Shown one piece after another: positions 9,360 through 17,723 of a DNA stretch of 64,000 bases. A program made the translations under genes and the position numbers. Each line of letters starts with the position of its first letter. The first letter of the stretch is position 1. Below the pieces are notes generated by a model. The model saw only the letters and a list, made by a program, of their open reading frames with translations. It ran no database searches and was not told where the DNA came from. The stretch is from positions 8,836,942 through 8,900,941 of the forward strand of contig NC_066513.1 in assembly GCF_024679095.1 (NCBI RefSeq), written 5' to 3'. The DNA is from Eriocheir sinensis. Its lineage: Eukaryota; Arthropoda; Malacostraca; Decapoda; Varunidae.

Positions 9360-11446
9360 ACCGTCCTCCAGGGAAGCGGTCACCCGGATCGATCCCGGAG
9401 CAGAAACGGCGACCAATGAAGACGAACTCTCCAGGCGATTATAAAGGAAATGCGCCGACGGGGACATTCGAGCGGCCCTCCGGCTTCTGACGACCTCGGA
9501 TAGCGTCATCTCCCCCAGTGAGGAGGTCGTCGTCGCTCTCCGCGCCAAACATCTCCCCGCCGCACCTGACGAAGCCCTTTCAGAGCTCCCGACCTAGACC
9601 AGCATAGCCTCACAGTGGAGGAAGCTGACGTGCTTGCATCCATCAATTCTGCGGCCCCTGGCTCGGCCGCCGGCCTGGACGGCGTGCGGCCCCTGCACCT
9701 AAGCCAGCTGGTGGCCGGATACACCGCTGAGGCAGGCCGTAGACTGCTTAGCGCGCTGACCGAGCTCTGCAATGTTGCCCTCGCTGGGGACATCCCCGAA
9801 GACGCGAGGCAGGCGTATTTTAGCGCCAATCTCGTTGCCATCAGGAAAAAGGATGGTGGCGTAAGGCCGATAGCAGTCGGATCCATCTACCGACGACTGG
9901 CGTCCAAGGTCCTGGCTAGGCGCATGTCATCCGCCCTGGCTACGGAACTGCAACCCATTCAGCTGGGCGTTGGTGTGAGGATGTGCTGCGAGGCGGCGGT
10001 CCACGCCGTGCGGGAGTACGTCGACGCCCACAACGGAACCCCGAACCATGTCATCGCGAAACTGGACCTCACCAATGCTTTCAACACCGTTCACAGGTCG
10101 GTATTGCTCCAAGAGGTCATCCGCCGCTTCCCCGCTGCCGCACCACTGGTGTCACAAGCTTATTCACAGCCTTCGCCCCTCCACCTTGGCTCCACCCGTC
10201 TTTGGTCCAGCCGCGGCGTGCAGCAAGGCGACCCTTTGGGCCCGATACTTTTCGCCCTCGCGGTGGATCCGGCCATAAAGACCCTCAGATCGCCTCTCAA
10301 CCTGTGGTTCCTGGATGAGCTGGACCCATAGAGACCGTCACTGCCGACCCTCCAAAAACTAGGTCTCGAGATTAACTCGCGCAAATGCAAGATCACCCAT
10401 CTCGATGGCCAAGGGAGCGCCAGCACGGATGAAGAAGGCCGGACTTCGCGTGCAGAAGGAAGCGACGCTAGCAGGAGGGACGACGCCGCCTCCTACACCA
10501 ACGACGGAGCCTCCACCGATAACGACGCGAACGCCGGCCCTCACATCTACCCATTCTTCAGTGTTGCCCGCCCCACACCACTCACAAGTCTCTCCACCCT
10601 TGGTGCCCCGATTCAATGCCCACGGCAATGAAGAAGCCTTACCCAACATCGAGGACATTACCAAGACGCTCATCGATAGGACGGTCAACATCGGCAGCCA
10701 CGCGGCCCTCTTTTTTTCTTGTCCAGGTACGCAGCAGTGCCGAGAGCCACGTACCTACTGCGCGCAGCACCAGTCTACACGGCTGAAGAGTCCTTGCGGA
10801 CCATCGACGAGCTGATGCGGGATGCAACTTCACGCAGCTGCAACGTACAGCTTGATGACGACGCGTGGTCAAAGGCCTCCCTGCCGCTGCGTTTTGGAGG
10901 TTTGGGCGTGAGGCGGCTGGCCGACGTGGCACTTCCTGCCTACATCGCCTCGGTAGAAGCATCACGGGACCTGGTCTGTACCATTAACCACCGTCCCAAC
11001 GGCGACAGACCGGCCCGCCTAGCCTCTGCCATGGACGCTTTTACCACTAACCAGTGCTCTGACCTCTACCCGGAGCTCAGGCTGACGCAGCGCAACCTGG
11101 ATGAGGCAGCCTCCACGCACCGCCTGTTAGCCCATGCCAACCAGGTTGACCGTGCGCGCCTCCTCGCCGCCGCAGGACCACACAGCGGGGCCTGGCTGTC
11201 AGCCGTCCCCATTGAGGTCCTAGGCCTCCTTCTGCCCGACGAGGCGGTCCGCGTGAGCGTCGCCCTGAGGTCCAACAACCTCACCGCTGCCGCTGTGGGG
11301 CCATGTCGGACGCTATGGGTTACCATAGCCTGTCCTGCCATAGGAATCCCGGTCGCCTGCCCCGCCACGCAGCTCTCAATGACGTTATGTACCGGGCCTT
11401 GGCCGCCGCTGGCCTTGCGGCCATCCCCGAGCCGCGAGGCCTAGAC
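9360..11446 (+). pseudogene. R2-like LINE reverse transcriptase, 5' part
   Basis: A LINE ORF that begins in mid-protein after (CA)n. Visible RT blocks are GLDGVRPLHLSQL, VRPIAVGSIYRRLASK, AKLDLTNAFNTVHRS (first catalytic Asp) and GVQQGDPLGPILFALAVDP. The YxDD position reads LWFLDELDP and then stops at 10329: the second catalytic Asp is lost by a small lesion. The frame is recovered near 10720 (PRATYLLRAAPVYTAEESL, PLRFGGLGVRRLADVALPAY) through the thumb to AAGPHSGAWLSAVP, with further shifts near 11280. GC-rich codon use contrasts with the AT-rich elements around it. The protein is interrupted at 11447 by an LTR element and resumes at 16867. Confidence 0.8.
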
Positions 11447-11450
11447 CGAG
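11447..11450. repeat. Target duplication CGAG, left copy
   Basis: CGAG here matches CGAG at 16863-16866 across the LTR composite. Removing the insertion and one copy restores an open frame across the LINE (PRGLDRGDGRRPDG), which supports the boundaries. Confidence 0.85.
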
Positions 11451-11695
11451 TTTAATGACGAGATTTTCTATTCTCTTTTTTCTATTACTCTCTCCAGGTC
11501 CCACACGTCCTTCTGCGTGTATCGAAACACACGAGAAATTAATCACAACAAGGAGAGGGTATTCCCCGGCTGCCTGGGATTGAACCCGCGACCAGCGTGA
11601 CGGGAGAGCCACTCCTTACCGAGTCGGCCAAAGAGGTACCCCACTGGCTAAGTGGGTTATGGGAGGCTCGTTCATCAGGCCGTCGCCGCACTACA
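11451..11695 (-). repeat. Outer 3' LTR (LTR1a) with tRNA-like module
   Basis: In element sense it starts TGTAGTGCGG and ends CATTAAA. A polypurine tract (TAGGGGGGAAAGC, plus strand 11697-11710 complement) precedes it. Inside, in element sense, lie TGGCCGACTCGG (A-box-like) and, about 40 bases later, GGTTCAATCCC (B-box-like), the two halves of a Pol III internal promoter as in tRNA genes. Confidence 0.85.
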
Positions 11696-11894
11696 CAGCT
11701 TTCCCCCCTATGTAGATTAATTTCTGTGTGTTGACAATGTCCCTTTGAGACATAACTCCACAATGTCCCTTTGAGACATACCTCCAATATTTACATTTTC
11801 TATCAACCTCGGAGAGCATGGGCCATCCTACCTGTTACCCCTTCGGGGAAACTCAACAGAACCGCAGGATAGGATGCCCACCGCTATGCCACCA
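11696..11894 (-). mobile_element. Short LTR internal region, unit 1
   Basis: In element sense: primer site TGGTGGCATAGCGGTGGG, about 180 bases without an ORF, then the polypurine tract and LTR1a. It holds two copies of a TATGTCTCAAAGGGACATTG motif. This primer-site / tiny internal / polypurine-tract layout between LTRs is that of a TRIM-type miniature retrotransposon. Confidence 0.75.
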
Positions 11895-12145
11895 GTTTAA
11901 TGACGAGATTTTCTATTCTCTTTTTTCTATTACTCTCTCCAGGTCCCACACGTCCTTCTGCGTGTATCGAAACACACGAGAAATTAATCACAACAAGGAG
12001 AGGGTATTTATTCCCCGGCTGCCTGGGATTGAACCCGCGACCAGCGTGACGGGAGAGCCACTCCTTACCGAGTCGGCCAAAGAGGTACCCCACTGGCTAA
12101 GTGGGTTATGGGAGGCTCGTTCATCAGGCCGTCGCCGCACTACAC
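11895..12145 (-). repeat. LTR1b, shared middle LTR
   Basis: Same LTR as LTR1a with a 4-base insertion (TTTA) after GGGTA. It serves as 5' LTR of unit 1 and 3' LTR of unit 2, the tandem sharing expected from LTR-LTR recombination. Confidence 0.85.
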
Positions 12146-12356
12146 GGCTTTCCCCCCTATGTAGATTAATTTCTGTGTGTTGAGACCTTTAGACAGTGAC
12201 CCATTTCGGTGCACAATTTCACAATGTCCCCGTAGAGACATACCTCCAACTCTCCCATTTTCTATTATCCTCGGAGAGCATGGGCCATCCTACCTGTTAC
12301 CCCTTCGGGGAAACTCAACAGAACCGCAAGATAGGATGCCCACCGCTATGCCACCA
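12146..12356 (-). mobile_element. Short LTR internal region, unit 2
   Basis: Element sense: TGGTGGCATAGCGGTGGG primer-like site (12338-12356 complement), GC-rich hairpin-forming sequence, a GTCTCTACGGGGACATTGTG motif and a polypurine tract beside LTR1b. Its inverted counterpart is 15112-15322. Confidence 0.75.
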
Positions 12357-12530
12357 GTGAAATGCCTGAATTTTTTCTCTTTTCTACACTCCCACACGAC
12401 CACCGCGTGTAACGAAACACACGAGAAATTAATCCAGACAAGGAAAGGTTTGCCGGCGCAGGGGATCGAACCCGCGACCAGCGTAACGGGAGAGCCACTC
12501 CTTTACCAGTCGGCCAAAGAGGTACCCCTG
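12357..12530 (-). repeat. LTR2, left arm
   Basis: A diverged relative of LTR1, ending GGCATTTCAC in element sense and retaining TGGCCGACTGG and GGTTCGATCCC box-like sequences. It is truncated at pol and is the inverted partner of 14952-15111. Confidence 0.75.
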
Positions 12531-15039
12531 GGGATGGCAAAAAGCATAATAGCGGAGATGCTACAAGACATGGAAGACAGACAAATCATAGAAAAGTCGA
12601 CATCCGCTTGGCTTTCACCCATAGTGTTGGTCAATAAACCGGACGGGAGTAAAAGAATGTGTTTGGATTACCGTCACGTGAATAAACATCTCGCCACAGA
12701 TATTCATCCTTTACCGAGGTTAGAGGAGCTAGTAGACCAAGCAGCTAGTCATAATTTCTATGCAACCCTGGACATGCGCGAAGCTTACTTTCAAATCCTC
12801 CTGGATGAGGATAGCAGAGACCTTACAGCCTTTAGTGATGGGGTAACCTTATATAGATTCAGGAGACTTCCTTTTGGACTCAGTTGCTCCCCAGCCATAT
12901 TCACACGTCATATGGCTGTTCTTCTATCACCATTGTTAAAAGAGGGTTGGATTAAGAATTACTTGGACGACCTCATAATTTGGGCCCCCGATTTTTCTTC
13001 ACTTACTCAAAGACTGAGAAAGACCTTCACTGTACTTAAGGAAAATGGTATTAAACTAAATCTGAGCAAATGTGAAATAGCTAAAAATGAAGTTACTTTC
13101 CTTGGTTATAGAATATCTATAGAGGGCAGTCAGCCAGACCCAAAGAATGTAGAAGCAGTTCTTGAAATGAAACCACCAACTAAAGTAAAAGAAGTTAGGA
13201 GATTCTTGGGTATGACAGGGTTTTACAGAAAACATATCCCTAACTATGCAAAGATTGCCACGCCCCTAACTAATCTCACCAGAAAAACCCAACCTTTTAA
13301 ATGGACTGAACAGTGTCAAACTGCTTTTGAAACACTAAAGGAATACCTCGCTAAGGCCCCTGTTCTTGTGAGAGCCCAACCTCACCAACCATTCATTGTT
13401 ACCACCGATGCTAGCAATACCCACGTAGGAGGGGTCCTAAGTAAAGCTCAAAGTGATGGCGAGGCTAAACCTCTTGGTTATTTCTCTAAGAAATTAAACT
13501 CAACTGAAAACAGGTATTCCGCAACTGATAAAGAAGCACTAGCAGTAGTATTAGCTTGTCGCCACTTCCATCATTATTTATGGGGTACTAGATTTACCAT
13601 CCTAACTGACCACCAACCCCTCACTTGTATATTCAAGAGGAAAACAAAATCAGCTAGAATGAATCGCTGGATAATGGAAATGACAGACCAACTCTCACGA
13701 CCAGTCAGAATAGTCCAACGTTGTCCAACCACCACTATCCTAGGTCTCACTTCCGAAGAATTTATAAAATGCCAGAGAGAAGAAGTAAAGTGGAGAGAAA
13801 TGATTGAGTATCAAGGAGGAGGTTCAATCCCAACAAAGAAATATCACAAAACCATCTTGGAGCAATTCACCCTCAAAGATGGGATTCTTTACTATGTAAA
13901 GGAAGCAACTGATGGCAGTATACAATATACACTGGTAGTCCCTCATAATCTGAAACCGAAAGCTTTATCCCAAGCACAACATGTCTGGTCATCTCGGACA
14001 AAAGAAAACCATAAAGAAGGCTGAAGAATTGTTCTACTGGTGCAATCTGAAGGTTGAGGTTTCTAACTATGTAAAACAATGTGTAACTTGTCAGAGATTC
14101 AAGGGACAAGCAGGGTTACAACAACCGTTCCAAGAATTACCTTCAGTAGGAAAACCATTAGAGAGAGTAGGAATTGACCTGACTGACATGATCGCAGGAA
14201 GTCAAGGTTACAGATATGTACGTAGTGTTGTAGATCATTTCAGTAGGTATGTAAAGTTTTACCCATTAAAAACCAAACACACCCAAGGGATTATTGAGGC
14301 ACTAGCACAGTACGTGACAGACTTTGGAGCTCCACACAGCATTGTCCTTGACAACGGAGGCGAATTCACATCCCAGGCCTTCCAGCAGTTTTGTCAGCAA
14401 CACCTCATCACGCTCTACTACACGACACCTTACCATCCCCAGGGGAACGCGGTCACCGAAAGACTCCATCGCACCCTCAAAACCATCTTGGCCACACTTT
14501 GCCAAGGTCACCCTCTTCGATGGCCCAGGTTACTGCAAACGTGTCAAGCCACGATGAACGCTGCTGTTCACACCAGTACCACGCAACAACCCTACTTTGC
14601 GTTCTTTTCGAGACCTGCACCAAGGATGGTGGGTATCAGATTACCTACTATAACCGGTGAAGAGGACGATATTGACATCGCTCGCCGTGTTATTCGGGAA
14701 ACGCAGGAGAAAATGACCAGAAAATATCGCAGTGTCGCTAATCGAAAACGCAAAGAACAAAAGGTAAACCCGGGGGTATTGGTATGGATAAAACGAGTAA
14801 ATGAACCGGGAGTGTGTAAGAAACTGTGTGTCAAGTGGAACGGTCCATACCGAGTAGTGGAAGTGTTGAGAGATGGTGGAGGTTACATAGTGAAAGACCC
14901 ATTTACGGGACAAATGTTACAAAGAGCGGATGAGAAAGTGAAACCGTTCAGTGGCCGACTGGTAAAGGAGTGGCTCTCCCGTTACGCTGGTCGCGGGTTC
15001 GATCCCCGGCGCCGGCAAACCTTTCCTTGTCTGGATTAA
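12531..15039 (+). pseudogene. Gypsy pol: RT, RNase H, integrase
   Basis: Opposite in strand to the flanking gag. It starts directly inside RT (MAKSIIAEMLQDMEDRQIIE); protease is missing. RT blocks: LDYRHVNKHL, ATLDMREAYFQI (catalytic Asp), PFGLSCSPAIFTR and NYLDDLIIW (YxDD intact). RNase H: VTTDASNTHVGGVL, ATDKEALAVVLAC, TDHQPLTCIF. After EMTD the frame jumps to QLSRPVRIVQ, suggesting loss of the end of RNase H. A frameshift near 13980 separates the integrase, which keeps the HHCC-type finger (CxxC in CVTCQRFKG), the DDE residues (GIDLTDM, LDNGGEFTS, NAVTERLHRTLK) and a chromodomain-like tail (VKWNGPYRVVEVL). The last about 30 residues are read-through into LTR2 sequence. Confidence 0.88.
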
Positions 15040-15111
15040 TTTCTCGTGTGTTTCGTTACACGCGGTGGTCGTGTGGGAGTGTAGAAAAGAGAAAAAATTC
15101 AGGCATTTCAC
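14952..15111 (+). repeat. LTR2, right arm
   Basis: Inverted copy of 12357-12530, following pol in the position of a 3' LTR. Contains GTGGCCGACTGGTAAAGG and GGTTCGATCCC box-like sequences and ends GGCATTTCAC, then TGGTGGCGTAGCGGTGGG. Confidence 0.75.
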
Positions 15112-15322
15112 TGGTGGCGTAGCGGTGGGCATCCTATCCTGCGGTTCTGTTGAGTTTCCCCGAAGGGGTAACAGGTAGGATGGCCCATGCTCTCCGAGGA
15201 TAATAGAAAATGGGAGAGTTGGAGGTATGTCTCTACGGGGACATTGTGAAATTGTGCACCAAAATGGGTCACTGTCTAAAGGTCTCAACACACAGAAATT
15301 AATCTACATAGGGGGGAAAGCC
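15112..15322 (+). mobile_element. Short LTR internal region, inverted copy
   Basis: Inverted copy of 12146-12356. It begins with the primer-like site and ends with the polypurine tract ATAGGGGGGAAAG (15309-15320) directly before LTR1c. This tract is where plus-strand strong-stop DNA of LTR1c would start. Confidence 0.75.
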
Positions 15323-15564
15323 GTGTAGTGCGGCGACGGCCTGATGAACGAGCCTCCCATAACCCACTTAGCCAGTGGGGTACCTCTTTGGCCGACTCGG
15401 TAAGGAGTGGCTCTCCCGTCACGCTGGTCGCGGGTTCAATCCCAGGCAGCCGGGGAATACCCTCTCCTTGTTGTGATTATCTCGTGTTTCGATACACGCA
15501 GAAGGACGTGTGGGACCTGGAGAGAGTAATAGAAAAAAGAGAATAGAAAATCTCGTCATTAAAC
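15323..15564 (+). repeat. LTR1c, inverted relative to outer LTRs
   Basis: Same LTR in plus orientation, with small deletions near 15478-15486 relative to the others. It is preceded by a polypurine tract and followed without a gap by the 47-nt tRNA-Leu segment. Confidence 0.85.
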
Positions 15565-15611
15565 TGGTGGCAGCGGTGGGATTCGAACCCACGCCTCCGA
15601 GGAGACTGGAG
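15565..15611 (+). other. tRNA-Leu 3'-half copy (extended primer site)
   Basis: These 47 bases start TGGTGGCAGCGGTGGGATTC and are the complement of a tRNA 3' half: CCA end, acceptor strand, T arm with GGGTTCGAATCCC, variable arm and the 3' side of the anticodon stem (CTCCAG). I recognise it as metazoan tRNA-Leu (AAG/UAG type) from memory. The outer 5' LTR is followed by only 18 such bases (16599-16616), the usual primer-site length. The match stops just 3' of the position of m1G37 in tRNA-Leu. The copy is joined to the antisense of gag. Confidence 0.8.
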
Positions 15612-15986
15612 TTGTGTGGTTGCGTTGAGTCCCTGCAGTTGATGTAGTTCTAAAACAGGAATGTCGCGGGGTTTAGTTGTCGCCATTTGACGCGGGGGCG
15701 TAGGCAAGTTATCACCTAAACGTTGCAGTACTCGATTTTGTTGCGCCACTATCTGTTTAAGGCGGTCTACTTCTTGTTCCAATGTACTAAGATTATGTTC
15801 GTTCTCCTCCGATTTTACTGGACTGGATTTGAAAGGGTTAAAGTTAGTTTCATCCATTTGTTCCCCTGAACTGGCCCCCCACCTTGAGTGTATGAGTCGA
15901 TCATCCATTTTTCCACGACTGGTTGTGGTGAGGTGTAGATTACGTAAGTTTTGAGTAGAGGTTCGATCCTCATAAACCTTCGACAC
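15612..15986 (-). pseudogene. Gypsy gag, N-terminal part
   Basis: On the minus strand an open frame gives a hydrophilic N-terminus, a predicted coiled coil (VDRLKQIVAQQNRVLQRLGD) and the block RDIPVLELHQLQGLNATTQ, which resembles the start of the structural Gag domain of arthropod gypsy elements. It is cut at 15611, where it fuses to the tRNA-Leu copy; downstream capsid, nucleocapsid and protease are absent. Gag would form the particle in which reverse transcription happens. The start is uncertain: the first Met is at about 15986, a second (MDDRLIHSRWG) about 80 bases in. Confidence 0.65.
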
Positions 15987-16029
15987 AAGCGTATTCTTCA
16001 GGCCCCCACAACTTAGCGATCACTACTCC

Positions 16030-16550
16030 TCACTCAACAACCTCGTCTTCCCCAATGAATCCTTTAATTATCTTCTTAAACTTAGACTCAACTCTCATTC
16101 TGCCAGCTCCACCCAAATGCACTCCTTCACCACTTAACTCTTCCACAAAATTCACATTGTTAAAATGAATGTTAGGTGTTGTAAGTGATCTCTTGATTCT
16201 GTTATTTATCCCACATTGAATTTTCTTGTAATTTTCTGCAGGCATACCTCTAGCCTGGACTCTAGGTTCAACTTGGCAGATATACACTACAGACTGGCAG
16301 TTGGTTTCAATTTCTTGGTAAATCTCCTTGATGTCATTGAAAATTTCTAATCGGTTAGCATCAACATTTATGTCATTACTACCGATCCAAAGGATCGTTA
16401 GATCATGTTCCCATTCCAAGACTGTGTTCAGACGCTCATCTTGAAAAAAATTGCTGGCTTTGGCCCAGGGGCACGGAAAATTCTAATTTCAGTGCCTGGG
16501 AATTCAAAGTATCTAGGAATTTGACTGTGTCCCACAAAAGAAATCTTCCA
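16030..16550 (-). pseudogene. SGNH-hydrolase-like ORF upstream of gag
   Basis: Starting at an ATG near 16550 on the minus strand, the frame carries the SGNH/GDSL blocks: FVGHSQIPRYF (block I, with His in place of the usual Asp before Ser), LWIGSNDINVD (block III GxND) and GEGVHLGGAGRMRV (block V, His retained; the usual Asp before GVH is Glu-Gly). A one-base loss near 16467 breaks the frame. SGNH esterases are known in ORF1 of CR1-type LINEs and in envelope-like viral esterases; one placed between primer site and gag of a gypsy element is not something I know. The length of about 170 residues fits a compact SGNH domain. No signal peptide is seen. Confidence 0.65.
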
Positions 16551-16598
16551 CATGATTCGTGAATAATACACACTCCCGGTGAATTACAACAACTGTAA

Positions 16599-16616
16599 AT
16601 CCCACCGCTGCCACCA
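16599..16616 (-). promoter_or_regulatory. Primer binding site, tRNA-Leu
   Basis: In element sense TGGTGGCAGCGGTGGGAT follows the outer 5' LTR after one base. It is complementary to the 3' end of tRNA-Leu, including CCA, for 18 bases, and then diverges. Confidence 0.85.
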
Positions 16617-16617
16617 G

Positions 16618-16862
16618 TTTAATGACGAGATTTTCTATTCTCTTTTTTCTATTACTCTCTCCAGGTCCCACACGTCCTTCTGCGTGTATCGAAACACACG
16701 AGAAATTAATCACAACAAGGAGAGGGTATTCCCCGGCTGCCTGGGATTGAACCCGCGACCAGCGTGACGGGAGAGCCACTCCTTACCGAGTCGGCCAAAG
16801 AGGTACCCCACTGGCTAAGTGGGTTATGGGAGGCTCGTTCATCAGGCCGTCGCCGCACTACA
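16618..16862 (-). repeat. Outer 5' LTR (LTR1d)
   Basis: 245 bp, identical by eye to 11451-11695, same orientation, bordered outside by CGAG. It carries the same A-box-like and B-box-like pair. Confidence 0.9.
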
Positions 16863-17231
16863 CGAGGAGACGGACGTCGACCGGACGGCACCACAGTCTT
16901 CCCCTTCAGGCGAGGCAAGATTCTGGTGTGGGACGCCACCTGCGTCAACACATTTTCTACTACCCACACCATCAACTGCGCTTTTGCTGCGCTGCCGAAG
17001 AGCGCAAGCATCAACGCTACGCGGCCCTCGCCCAGCGCTACGATTTTGTGCCCCTTGCCGTGGAGACGAGCGGTGTGCTGGGACCTGCCTTCAGGAACCT
17101 GCTGCAGAGCATCGGCAGGCGCATCAGCCACCGCAGCGGGGAGCCTCGCGAGACAGCATGGCTGAGGCAGCGCGTCAGCATTGCCGTAGCGCGTGGTACC
17201 GCAGCGGCGATGTGTGGACCCCCGGACTTTG
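16863..17231 (+). pseudogene. R2-like LINE C-terminus, restriction-like endonuclease
   Basis: Continuation of the LINE at 9360-11446. In plus-strand frames the block RRPDGTTVFPFRRGKILVWD fits the restriction-like endonuclease signature of R2-group LINEs (RPD, about 12-14 residues, then D/E), followed in another frame by AEERKHQRYAALAQRYDF with the expected Lys-containing helix, and by ETSGVLGPAFRNLL. A shift near 16975 separates the two halves. Such a nuclease nicks the target site in site-specific LINEs. The ORF ends in a C-run (17233-17249), after which LINE similarity stops. Confidence 0.7.
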
Positions 17232-17232
17232 C

Positions 17233-17280
17233 CCCCCCCCCCCCCCCCACCACCACCACCACACACACACACGAAACAAC
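17233..17280. repeat. Poly-C, CAC and CA low complexity
   Basis: A run of C followed by CAC and CA repeats, possibly the remnant of the LINE tail. Confidence 0.85.
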
Positions 17281-17342
17281 TACTACTATCAGGTGAATGC
17301 ACGAAGAGGGGAGGCAAGGAAGGGAAGGGAAGGGAGTCTTAC

Positions 17343-17415
17343 CTCCCAGCGTGGTGGTGGCGATGATTTCAGACTCAGCACCGAACTGATCCACGCCTTT
17401 GTTCTTCCCTTGAAC
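17343..17415 (-). CDS. FN3-domain exon of host gene (exon D)
   Basis: A 73-nt minus-strand exon with a GTTCTCAG acceptor and a GTAAGA donor. Phase 0 in, phase 1 out. The translation VQGKNKGVDQFGAESEII is the F-G end of an FN3 domain. Exon B (21498-21721) ends in phase 0 with ...SYTIK, so joining gives a continuous FN3 domain; its phase-1 end matches the phase-1 start of exon A (6158-6381). These complementary phases are the best evidence that the four exons belong to one gene. Confidence 0.8.
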
Positions 17416-17437
17416 CTGAGAACGACAAAAGCATGTT

Positions 17438-17487
<50 letters not shown>

Positions 17488-17500
17488 GCACACACACACA
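17438..17500. repeat. (CA)n, TA and CA microsatellites
   Basis: CA run with a short TATATATA interruption, 20 bases upstream of exon D in gene sense. Confidence 0.95.
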
Positions 17501-17514
17501 CAGAGTTACAAAGG

Positions 17515-17690
17515 AGATCTGTAATGCAGTGGTCAGCGTGCTCGACTTACAAAAGAGATGTCCCAGGTTCGATTCTTGGGTGGAGTGGAGACGAATGGGC
17601 AGCCACCTTTACTCCGTGCCTCTGTCCACCCAGCAGTGAATGAACGGGTGCTGGGTGTCAATCGGGGGTTGCGTCCTGACTCCCGGGTGT
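17515..17690 (+). mobile_element. tRNA-derived SINE (family S2)
   Basis: The head has ATGCAGTGGTCAGCGTGCTC (A-box region) and CCAGGTTCGATTCTTGG (B box), spaced as in a tRNA gene. The body (GAATGGGCAGCCACCTTTAC, CTGTCCACCCAGCAGTGAAT, GGGTGCTGGGTGTCAATCGG) leads into (GT)n at 17690. The anticodon arm does not fold cleanly, so it is a SINE and not a working tRNA gene. Confidence 0.7.
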
Positions 17691-17723
17691 GTGTGTGTGT
17701 GTGTGTGTCTCTGTCTGTCTGTC

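Larger units (their letters stand above)
11451..16862 (-). mobile_element. Rearranged gypsy-type LTR retrotransposon
   Basis: The outermost LTRs (16618-16862 and 11451-11695) are both in minus orientation, 245 bp long and identical by eye, flanked by the 4-bp duplication CGAG. In minus-strand order: 5' LTR, 18-nt tRNA-Leu primer site, SGNH-like ORF, start of gag, a 47-nt tRNA-Leu-derived segment, an inverted LTR, then a plus-strand pol bracketed by inverted LTR arms, then a short LTR-internal-LTR unit ending in the 3' LTR. Sense gag followed by antisense LTR is not a canonical element; it needs an inversion-generating event during reverse transcription or later recombination. Identity of the outer LTRs implies recent integration of the whole. 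Confidence 0.85.

Noticed and set aside
12400..12530. True tRNA gene inside the LTR
   Set aside because: A and B boxes are present, but the anticodon arm and acceptor stem do not pair as in a functional tRNA, and the segment is part of a repeated LTR.
17515..17590. Functional tRNA gene with GGTTCGATTC box
   Set aside because: A SINE body follows, there is no clean cloverleaf, and no Pol III terminator lies at the expected place.
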